Below are positions 24,709 to 31,456 of a DNA stretch of 64,000 nt, one piece after another (the first letter of the stretch is position 1; every line of letters begins with the position of its first letter). Both the position numbers and the translations under genes were made by a program. The stretch covers positions 186,001 to 250,000 of the forward strand of contig NZ_LZLV01000112.1 in assembly GCF_001673405.1 (NCBI RefSeq), written 5' to 3'. The stretch is from Mycobacterium sp. 1245111.1. Its GTDB lineage: Bacteria > Actinomycetota > Actinomycetes > Mycobacteriales > Mycobacteriaceae. A model generated the notes under the pieces. It did not search any database. It saw only the letters and a list, made by a program, of their open reading frames with translations, and was not told the DNA's origin.

Positions 24709-26286
24709 ATGAGTGACGTCGTCCAGACCCCGTCGGGAATCCCGTTGCAACCGGTTTACGGACCGGCTGACCGCCCGGCAGACCCGCCGCCACCAGGGCA
24801 GTATCCGTTCACCCGCGGCAACTTCGCGTCCGGCTACCGAGGCAAAACCTGGACGTTTCGCCAGTACTCGGGATTCGGCACCGCCGAGGAGTCGAACCAG
24901 CGGTATCGGTACCTGTTGGATCAGGGCGGTACCGGGCTCTCGGTGGCGCTGGACCTGCCGACCCAGTGTGGCTACGACTCCGATGATCCGGAGTACGGCG
25001 AGGAGGTCGGCCGCGTCGGCGTCGCTGTCGACACGCTCGCCGACGCCGAGATCCTCTTCGACGGCATCCCACTGGACAAGATCAGCACGAGCTTCACGAT
25101 CAATGGCACCGCGGCCATCCTGCTGGCGTTCTACGTCGCCGCAGCGGAGAAGAAGGGTGTGCCCCGCGAGAAGCTCACGGGCACAATCCAAAACGACATC
25201 CTCAAGGAATACGCGTCGCGGGGCACCTGGATCTGGCCGCCGGAGCCGTCATTGCGTCTGATCGCCGACACCATCGAGTTCTGCGCAGCCGAGGTGCCGA
25301 GGTTCAACGCAATCTCGGTGGCGGGCGCCCATTTTCGCGACGCGGGCGCCAACGCCGTCCAGGAGATGGCCTTCACGCTGGCCGACGGTGTCACCTACTG
25401 CGACACGGTCGTCGAACGCGGCCGGATGACCATCGACAAGTTCGCGCCGCAGATCTCGTTCTTCTTCTACACCCACGGCGACTTCTTCGAAGAGATCGCG
25501 AAGTATCGGGCGGGCCGCCGTCGCTGGGCGACGATCGTGCGCGAACGCTACGGCGCCACCACAGACAAGGCGTCGATGTTCCGCTTCGGCTGTGTCGCCG
25601 GGGGTGCGTCACTGTATGCGCCTCAGGCACAGAACAACTTGGTGCGCGTCGCCTACGAAGCGCTGGCCGCGGTGCTCGGTGGCGTCCAATCGATGTTCAC
25701 CGCGGCGTGGGACGAGCCGTTCGCCCTTCCCAGCGAGGAATCCGCGACGCTGGCGCTGCGCACCCAACAGATCCTCGCGTACGAAACCGGAGTGGCCAAG
25801 GTGGCCGATCCGCTCGGCGGCTCTTACTTCGTGGAGGCGCTCACCGATGCCACCGAGGCCAAGATCATCGAAATCATGGACGACCTCGAAAAGCACGGCG
25901 GCATGGTGCGTTCCATCGAGGACGGCTACCTGCAGGGGCTGATCGCCGACGAAGCCTTCAAGATCCACCAAGAGGTCGAGTCGGGCGAGCGCCCCGTGGT
26001 CGGCGTCAACAAGTTCGTCACCGACGAGCCGGCGCCCGACATCGACACCTACGAACTGAACGCGGCGGGCCGTGATCTGCAGCTGAAGCGTCTGGCGAAG
26101 ATCAAAGCCGAGCGCGACTCGGTCGCAGTCAAGGAAACGCTGGCCGCGCTCGCGCGGGCGGCCGAGGGCACCGAAAATCTGATGCCTCGACTCGTCGACT
26201 GTGCCAACGCCTATTGCTCCGTAGGCGAATTGGTGACCACGCTCAAAGCGGTATGGGGCGAATTCCAGCAGCCGGTGGTGTTCTGA
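24709..26286 (+). CDS. B12-dependent acyl-CoA mutase, large (catalytic) subunit
   Basis: A 525-residue TIM-barrel subunit, the stand-alone kind seen in isobutyryl-CoA-type and archaeal mutases, without a fused B12 domain. RQYSGFGTAEESN carries Tyr53, and EYASRGTWIWPPEPS carries Arg171; by alignment from memory these correspond to Tyr89 and Arg207 of methylmalonyl-CoA mutase, which read a carboxylate on the substrate, so a dicarboxylyl-CoA substrate is favoured over isobutyryl-CoA. His208 (catalytic His244 equivalent) is kept, but the residue before it is Ala207 where methylmalonyl-CoA mutase has Tyr243 (GAH rather than GYH), so the pocket may differ. ATG at 24709. First of four overlapping genes. 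Confidence 0.9.
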   Translation: MSDVVQTPSGIPLQPVYGPADRPADPPPPGQYPFTRGNFASGYRGKTWTFRQYSGFGTAEESNQRYRYLLDQGGTGLSVALDLPTQCGYDSDDPEYGEEVGRVGVAVDTLADAEILFDGIPLDKISTSFTINGTAAILLAFYVAAAEKKGVPREKLTGTIQNDILKEYASRGTWIWPPEPSLRLIADTIEFCAAEVPRFNAISVAGAHFRDAGANAVQEMAFTLADGVTYCDTVVERGRMTIDKFAPQISFFFYTHGDFFEEIAKYRAGRRRWATIVRERYGATTDKASMFRFGCVAGGASLYAPQAQNNLVRVAYEALAAVLGGVQSMFTAAWDEPFALPSEESATLALRTQQILAYETGVAKVADPLGGSYFVEALTDATEAKIIEIMDDLEKHGGMVRSIEDGYLQGLIADEAFKIHQEVESGERPVVGVNKFVTDEPAPDIDTYELNAAGRDLQLKRLAKIKAERDSVAVKETLAALARAAEGTENLMPRLVDCANAYCSVGELVTTLKAVWGEFQQPVVF

Positions 26287-26687
26287 TGGGGGCCCGCGTC
26301 CTGGTGGCCAAACCCGGTCTGGACGGACACGACCGCGGTGCCAAGATCGTGGCGCGCACACTGCGTGATGCCGGATTCGAGGTCATCTACACCGGAATTC
26401 GGCAGCGCATCGAGGACATCGTGTCGATCGCGCTGCAGGAGGACGTCAAGCTCGTCGGGCTTTCGATCCTGTCGGGTGCCCATGTGGCACTGACCACCCG
26501 CACCGTCGATGCGCTGCGGGCCGCGGACGCCGGCGATATCGCGGTGGTCGTCGGCGGCACGATCCCCCAGGCCGACGTGCAGAAGTTGTTGGATGCCGGT
26601 GCGGCAGCGGTCTTTCCGACGGGTACGTCACTGGAGGACCTTGTGCGTGACGTCCGCGCCCTGACGGAAGCCGGGGCGCAGGACTGA
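26286..26687 (+). CDS. B12-binding small subunit of the acyl-CoA mutase
   Basis: A 133-residue cobalamin-binding domain. The motif LDGHDRG (residues 12-18) contains the Co-ligating His15 in DxHxxG; the further elements LSILSGAH and VVVGGTIP, which cradle the nucleotide tail, are intact. It pairs with the large subunit to form the active enzyme. ATG at 26286 overlaps the previous stop by one base (TGATG), and its own stop overlaps the next ATG the same way. No protein-level oddity. Confidence 0.95.
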   Translation: MGARVLVAKPGLDGHDRGAKIVARTLRDAGFEVIYTGIRQRIEDIVSIALQEDVKLVGLSILSGAHVALTTRTVDALRAADAGDIAVVVGGTIPQADVQKLLDAGAAAVFPTGTSLEDLVRDVRALTEAGAQD

Positions 26688-27721
26688 TGTCCGGCCCGCT
26701 CGACGGTATCCGGATCCTCGAGATCGGCCACATGCTGGCCGGGCCGTACGCCACGATGATGCTGGCTGATCTGGGGGCCGAGGTCATCAAGATCGAACCG
26801 TTGGACGGCGACATTTCGCGGCAAGTCGGGGATTCGTATTTCGCCAGCCTCAACCGAGGCAAGCGCAGCATCTGCCTTGATCTCACATCCGAGAAGGGCC
26901 AGCGCGAGCTCGGCGAACTGATTTCGACATCGCATGCGCTGCTGGCGAACTTGAAACCATCCGCGATCCACCGATATGGCCTCACCTATGAAGCGCTGCG
27001 GGTGTGGAACGAGCGAATTGTCTGCTTGGCGCTCACCGGTTTTGGCCTGGACGCGGGCGACGACCCGGCATTCGACTACGTCATCCAGGCGACCACCGGC
27101 GTCGCCGCGCTGACCGGCGATCCGCTGGGACCACCGACCCTGCCGGGGTATTCCGCGGCCGACAATTCCGCCGGACTCACTGCGGCCCTCGGTCTTCTGG
27201 CCCAGATCGTCTCCGGCCGCGGGGGACAGGTCGAGGTATCGCTCCGCGACGTGATGCTCTCCCAGCTGAATTATCGTGCGTCGGCCTACCTCAACGACGG
27301 TGTCGAGCCGCAGCGGTTTCCGATGGGCGCGCACTCGTATTACGTTCCAGCACAGCTCTTTTCGACGGAGGATGGATTCCTGGCGCTGTTCGTCACCCAC
27401 GACAAATTCTGGAAACTATTCGCCGACGAGGCCAACATCGCGGGGTTCGAGACGATGAGCGAGCGGGCCGCGCGGCGCGACGAGGTTCTTGCTTTGGTGG
27501 CCGACGCGCTGGCCACGGACACCGCCGCGAACTGGGAATCGCGGCTGCGTCCGGTGGGCGTGCCGGTCGCCGCCGTCCGGACGCTGCCCGAAGCGCTGGC
27601 CGCAAACCCGGAGGTGATCGTCACCGCGGGCGCATTCCGGTTGATTCGCAACCCAATTCAGATCCACGGGTATGAACCCGATTACGGCGCACCACCGCGT
27701 CTCGATGAGCACGGCGGATGA
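26687..27721 (+). CDS. CaiB/BaiF family CoA-transferase in the mutase operon
   Basis: A 344-residue, slightly short class III CoA-transferase. It starts GPLDGIRILEIGHMLAGPYA, has LGAEVIKIEP and NRGKRSICLDL, and the Asp-bearing segment VEVSLRDVMLS expected for catalysis. ATG at 26687 overlaps the previous stop; the stop overlaps the MeaB start (ATGA). In this operon it most likely makes the CoA ester that the mutase isomerises, or passes CoA from the product to a fresh acid. The acid is unknown. Confidence 0.9.
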   Translation: MSGPLDGIRILEIGHMLAGPYATMMLADLGAEVIKIEPLDGDISRQVGDSYFASLNRGKRSICLDLTSEKGQRELGELISTSHALLANLKPSAIHRYGLTYEALRVWNERIVCLALTGFGLDAGDDPAFDYVIQATTGVAALTGDPLGPPTLPGYSAADNSAGLTAALGLLAQIVSGRGGQVEVSLRDVMLSQLNYRASAYLNDGVEPQRFPMGAHSYYVPAQLFSTEDGFLALFVTHDKFWKLFADEANIAGFETMSERAARRDEVLALVADALATDTAANWESRLRPVGVPVAAVRTLPEALAANPEVIVTAGAFRLIRNPIQIHGYEPDYGAPPRLDEHGG

Positions 27722-28602
27722 ATGTCGCTGAGCTGATTGCGGCCGCGTCGGGCGGCTCGACCCGAGCGACCGGTCGATTGCTCAGCCTGATCGAGGGTGC
27801 TCGTCGCGACGAGGTGCTGGCAGCCCTGGTCCCGGCCGCCGCCCGGGTTGTCGGCATCACCGGTCCTCCGGGGGCAGGAAAGTCGACGACGATCGCCGCG
27901 CTGGTTGGTGCCTATCGCGAACGAGGATTGCGGGTCGCGGTGCTCGCGGTGGACCCGTCATCGCCCTACAGCGGCGGCGCCATTCTCGGGGATCGCATTC
28001 GGATGGTCGCCCACATCAACGACCCGGATGTGTTCATCCGCTCTCTCGCAACCCGCGGTCACCTCGGCGGTCTCGCCGCCGCGGTCCCCGCGGCGATCCG
28101 ACTACTCGCCGCACTGTCCTATGACCTGATCGTGGTTGAAACGGTCGGTGTCGGTCAGTCCGAGATCGAGATCGCCGCCGTCGCCGACCCGACGGTCGTC
28201 ATCCTCAATCCCGGTGCGGGCGACGCCGTACAAGCCGCGAAGGCCGGCCTGCTCGAAGTGGCCGACATCGTCGTCGTCAACAAGGCCGACCGCGACGGCG
28301 CGAAGGAAACCGCCCGCGACCTGCGGGCCGAGACGTCGGCCCCAGTCCTCACACTCGTCGCCGCGCGCTCCGAAGGCCTCACCGAATTGATCGACGCGAT
28401 CGACGCCCACCACCGCGCCGACACGCCCGCCCGGCGGGCATCGCGCGCTCGCGCCCAGATCCTGTCGTTGGCGCAGACTCGCCTGCACCGCCACCCAGAA
28501 CTCGAGAAGTTGGCCGCCGCCGTCGCCGAGGGTCGATGCGATCCGTATACCGCCGCCGGTCGGCTGCTGATCGAGTCAACCAGCGCCGACGGCAACGACT
28601 AG
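27718..28602 (+). CDS. meaB: MeaB/ArgK-family GTPase, mutase chaperone
   Basis: A 294-residue G3E P-loop GTPase. Walker A is GPPGAGKST (49-57), followed by the MeaB signature AVDPSSPYSGGAILGDRIRM; ETVGVGQSE and NKAD (G4) are present. MeaB-type proteins guard adenosylcobalamin loading and protect B12 mutases from inactivation. The ATG at 27718 overlaps the CoA-transferase stop (ATGA). It closes the four-gene mutase operon and ends one base from the convergent enoyl-CoA hydratase stop. Being next to its likely client supports the mutase annotation. Confidence 0.94.
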   Translation: MNVAELIAAASGGSTRATGRLLSLIEGARRDEVLAALVPAAARVVGITGPPGAGKSTTIAALVGAYRERGLRVAVLAVDPSSPYSGGAILGDRIRMVAHINDPDVFIRSLATRGHLGGLAAAVPAAIRLLAALSYDLIVVETVGVGQSEIEIAAVADPTVVILNPGAGDAVQAAKAGLLEVADIVVVNKADRDGAKETARDLRAETSAPVLTLVAARSEGLTELIDAIDAHHRADTPARRASRARAQILSLAQTRLHRHPELEKLAAAVAEGRCDPYTAAGRLLIESTSADGND

Positions 28603-28603
28603 T

Positions 28604-29320
28604 TCACCGGCTGCGATTCATCACGCGGTCCGCCGCGGCCCAATGCTCGTCGGACACCCAGAGCGACGCGAAAGCGGCGACAGCGTCGTCGGCGGGCGCA
28701 CCCTTGATGACGCGCTTGATCTCGCCAGCAGGCCTGTTCGCCAGTGCCCGCGCGAAGGATCGCCACTCGGTGTCGAATGTCGCCCGCGGCAGCACGCGAT
28801 CCACCAGCCCGACCCGTTCGGCTTGCTCGGCGGTGAGGATCGTTCCGGTGCCCGCGAGCATCAGCGCCCGCCCGCGGCCGACGAGGGCCGCGAGCCGCTC
28901 CGCCCCACCCCACGCAGGCATGATTTCGAGCGACACCTGATTGAAGCCGATCTTGATGTCGTCGGCGGCCACCCGAATGTCGGCGGCGACCGCGACCTCC
29001 GCCCCGCCCCCGAGTGCGTGGCCGTTCAGTGCGGCGACGACCGGGCCAGGAAAGTTCGCGAGCTCGTCGCAGAGCGACCGCATGCGCCACGCCATTGCGG
29101 ACGCCTGCTCTTCGGTGCGCAGCGAACTGAGCTCCTTGAGGTCGCCGCCGGAAACGAACGCCTTCTCCCCTTCGCCCCGGATGACCAGGCACAGCGCGCC
29201 CGCGGCGCCGGCTATCGCCTCCTCGAGCTGGTCCATGGTCTGCGGTGCAATGGCATTACGCGCATGGGGCCGGTTGATCGTGATGACGGCCAGCCCTTCA
29301 TCGAGTTCAAGGTCGACCAT
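28604..29320 (-). CDS. Enoyl-CoA hydratase/isomerase family protein
   Basis: A 238-residue crotonase-fold protein, a little short. ITINRPHARNAI, the oxyanion segment FVSGGDLKEL (Gly where Ala is usual in AGxDLKE), and the second segment NGHALGGGAEVAVAADI are present; IMPAWGGAERL carries the catalytic region, with Ala-Trp where PGxGGT is usual. ATG at 29320. Convergent to meaB and divergent to a GntR gene whose operator lies in the shared promoter region, so GntR probably controls it. It may act with the mutase or on its product; inferred from position only. Confidence 0.88.
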   Translation of the reverse strand: MVDLELDEGLAVITINRPHARNAIAPQTMDQLEEAIAGAAGALCLVIRGEGEKAFVSGGDLKELSSLRTEEQASAMAWRMRSLCDELANFPGPVVAALNGHALGGGAEVAVAADIRVAADDIKIGFNQVSLEIMPAWGGAERLAALVGRGRALMLAGTGTILTAEQAERVGLVDRVLPRATFDTEWRSFARALANRPAGEIKRVIKGAPADDAVAAFASLWVSDEHWAAADRVMNRSR

Positions 29321-29355
29321 TCACGTTCTCCATCTCAGGCATGGGCTCACGGTGA

Positions 29356-29385
29356 GACATCTATATCAGATGTCAAATGTGATAT
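29356..29385. promoter_or_regulatory. GntR operator region between the enoyl-CoA hydratase and gntR
   Basis: Nested repeats lie in an 89-base divergent gap: GACATC (29356-29361) pairs with GATGTC (29369-29374), and ATATCA (29363-29368) with TGATAT (29380-29385). A further ATGTCAAA follows at 29384. Repeats of this ATNTCA/TGANAT kind are typical of FadR-type GntR operators. It is 25 bases from the gntR ATG and 36 from the hydratase ATG. Confidence 0.55.
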
Positions 29386-29409
29386 GTCAAAGCCAGCTAC
29401 CGTTCCTCT

Positions 29410-30054
29410 ATGCCCAGAACCTTCGATATTGCCGGCACCGTGCGCGAGCGCGCGGTGCGCGAATTGCGCGACCGCATCCTGACCGGAGCATTACCCGCGG
29501 GCACGCGCGTCGACCTGGACGCCATTACCACCGAGTTCGCCACCAGTCGCACACCAGTGCGTGAGGCGCTCCTCGAACTGTCCTTCGAGGGACTCGTGCG
29601 CATCGCGCCGCGCAGCGGAATCACCGTCATCGGCATCACCTCCGACGACGTGATCGACAGCTTCACGATTCTGGGTGTCCTGACCGGACAGGCGGCCGCC
29701 TGGGCGGCAGAGCGCGTGAATCCCCAGGAACTCACGTCGCTACGCGAGCTGGCTGCCGAGGTCGCCGCGCGGTCGGGTGACGACAGCATCGGCGAAGCCA
29801 ACTGGCGCTTCCATCAGGAGATCCACCGGGTGGCACATTCCCGACGGCTAATCGCCCAACTCACGCAAGCCACCCGCATGGTGCCTACCAATTTCCTGAC
29901 CCTTTTCCCCGAACACGAAAAGCACTCCCTCGACGAGCACGACGAGCTGATCGAGGCGATCGCCGATCACGACGCCGAGCGCGCCCGTGCGGTCGCGGAG
30001 CGCCACGTGCTGGAAGCCGGCCGGTCGCTGGCATCCTGGCTGGACCAACGCTGA
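29410..30054 (+). CDS. GntR-family regulator, FadR (FCD) subfamily
   Basis: A 214-residue regulator. Residues 10-75 form the winged helix: VRERAVRELRDRILTGALPAG and the recognition region SRTPVREALLELSFEGLV, ending in the wing RIAPRSGITV. The all-helical FCD ligand domain spans about 85-210 with metal/ligand histidines in NWRFHQEIH, LDEHDEL and ERHVLEAG. FCD proteins usually sense an organic acid or acyl-CoA. ATG at 29410. Divergent from the enoyl-CoA hydratase with an operator in between. Confidence 0.93.
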   Translation: MPRTFDIAGTVRERAVRELRDRILTGALPAGTRVDLDAITTEFATSRTPVREALLELSFEGLVRIAPRSGITVIGITSDDVIDSFTILGVLTGQAAAWAAERVNPQELTSLRELAAEVAARSGDDSIGEANWRFHQEIHRVAHSRRLIAQLTQATRMVPTNFLTLFPEHEKHSLDEHDELIEAIADHDAERARAVAERHVLEAGRSLASWLDQR

Positions 30055-30067
30055 CCCGGTCCGGCGG

Positions 30068-30580
30068 TTAGCTTCCTGCCGAGCGGCGCACCAACCGCGC
30101 GCCGGCATCACGCATGCGCGGAGACACCCGGATGGAGAACAGTCCGTTGAACACGTCTTCCCGCAGCCGAGTCAGCGTCGACGTCGTAATCACCCACCGC
30201 TCATCGACTTTGGCATACGTCTCGTGATAGTGGCCATAACCGTTGAGGTTGAGCCCCGGTGCCAGCCGCACGACGTCGTTGAGCGCCCAGACTCCGTGTG
30301 CGTTAGTCGGTGAGTCGAGCGCAATCTCCGGGGCATGTACCTGGTGCACGGTCACCTGCGACGGCCTGCCGAGCGTCTTGCGGATGAAGGCGACGAAATC
30401 GTCAGCTCCGGTGATGATCTGACCGCCACACGTCGAGGTGTCGCTGACAAAGTCGTCGCTGAACAGTTCCCGCCATGACGCCCATTGTTTGGCGTCGAGC
30501 AGCCGGCAGTAGCGCGCCTTGAGCTGCTTGATGGCCTCGATCTCGAGCAGTGTCGCCGCCGCATCCATAGCCAACATCAT
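30068..30580 (-). CDS. SnoaL-like / NTF2-fold protein
   Basis: A 170-residue protein with the NTF2-like start EAIKQLKARYCRLLDAKQW, the stretch WRELFSDDFV, a central GADDFVAFIRKTL, and HYHETYAKVDERWVI, all typical of SnoaL_4 (bile acid/steroid isomerase- and dehydratase-like) proteins in actinobacteria. Catalysis cannot be proven from sequence. The ATG at 30580 overlaps the stop of tetR by four bases; ATGs at 30577 and 30568 are alternatives. Co-transcribed with the TetR gene. Confidence 0.8.
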   Translation of the reverse strand: MMLAMDAAATLLEIEAIKQLKARYCRLLDAKQWASWRELFSDDFVSDTSTCGGQIITGADDFVAFIRKTLGRPSQVTVHQVHAPEIALDSPTNAHGVWALNDVVRLAPGLNLNGYGHYHETYAKVDERWVITTSTLTRLREDVFNGLFSIRVSPRMRDAGARLVRRSAGS

Positions 30581-31263
30581 CCACCGGCGCTTCGCGGAAA
30601 CACCGGACGGGGCTTGGGTGGATCTTTGACGATCGCGGGAAGGATGAACGCTTCGATGTAGCGCCGTGCGACGTCGACGTTTTCGGTGCCGGGAATGATC
30701 CCCAGCAGCAGGCTCAGCGCGGTGGTGATCAGATACTGCGTCACGTCGTGGGCGTCGATGTCATTCCGGAAGTCTTTCCCGTCATCCTCGCGGAGCACGG
30801 CTTCGATCGCCGGTTCGGCCAGCTGCGCGACGGTCGCGCTGCGGGCCAGCATCTGGGCGATGGTGCCCTCGTCGGAGGCGTCCGAAATCGTCTTGAGCAG
30901 TGGGTCCTGGGCCAATTCGGTCGCGACGATCACCAGTGCGTCCACGATCATGTCGACCGGGCTGGCGGCCTCGTCGTGGCGCTGCAGGATGGTCGCCATG
31001 TGCCGTTGGGTCGTCCGCTGGATGAGCGCCTCGTCGAGTCGTTCGCGGTTGGGGAATTGGCGATACATCGCGGCCCGCGAGTAGCCGGCGTCCCGGGCGA
31101 CGAGTTCCATCGTGGAGGCGCGGTAGCCGCGGACGGTGAAAGACCGCTCCGCGGCCTCCAGCAGGATTTCGCGCGTCTGCTCGGCGGTGTTGCCCCCGCC
31201 CACCGGTCGGCCGCGGCCCCGGGGGCGCTGCGATTTGGGCAATCTTCGTGTCCTGACTTCCAC
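30577..31263 (-). CDS. TetR/AcrR family regulator
   Basis: A 228-residue regulator. After a basic N-terminus (RLPKSQRPRGRGRP) the HTH domain runs from REILLEAAERSFTVRGY through STMELVARDAGYSRAAMYRQF. The ligand-binding half is longer than minimal. GTG start at 31263. It precedes the SnoaL-like gene in one unit and is divergent from the ABC exporter at 31457, separated by 193 bases that contain an ACTACA/TGTAGT inverted repeat. Control of the exporter is a reasonable inference. Confidence 0.9.
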   Translation of the reverse strand: MEVRTRRLPKSQRPRGRGRPVGGGNTAEQTREILLEAAERSFTVRGYRASTMELVARDAGYSRAAMYRQFPNRERLDEALIQRTTQRHMATILQRHDEAASPVDMIVDALVIVATELAQDPLLKTISDASDEGTIAQMLARSATVAQLAEPAIEAVLREDDGKDFRNDIDAHDVTQYLITTALSLLLGIIPGTENVDVARRYIEAFILPAIVKDPPKPRPVFPRSAGG

Positions 31264-31427
31264 GGGCCTGGCAGCTCAAGCATGACACCGGCTTCAACCA
31301 CCTCGCCATTGCCGAGCCTCTTCCGCTCGCCGGGATTAGTGGTGCGATCGGCGTGGCTGGGGCTAGGCGTCCACGACGCCGGAAGCATGCTGAAAGTAGC
31401 CGCTGCCGGGCACGTGGAGCGCGGGTC

Positions 31428-31455
31428 ACTACACAGCCAAAACTATTGTTGTAGT
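31428..31455 (+). promoter_or_regulatory. Candidate operator and leaderless promoter of the ABC exporter unit
   Basis: ACTACA (31428-31433) and TGTAGT (31450-31455) are perfect inverted arms 16 bases apart, bracketing a possible -10 TATTGT (31444-31449), seven bases ahead of the GTG at 31457. No convincing -35 is visible. May be bound by the divergent TetR. Confidence 0.35.
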
Positions 31456-31456
31456 C

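Noticed and set aside
24709..26286. Isobutyryl-CoA or 2-hydroxyisobutyryl-CoA mutase
   Set aside because: Tyr53 and Arg171 are the methylmalonyl-CoA-type pair rather than Phe/Gln or Ile/Asp; the subunit layout alone is not decisive.
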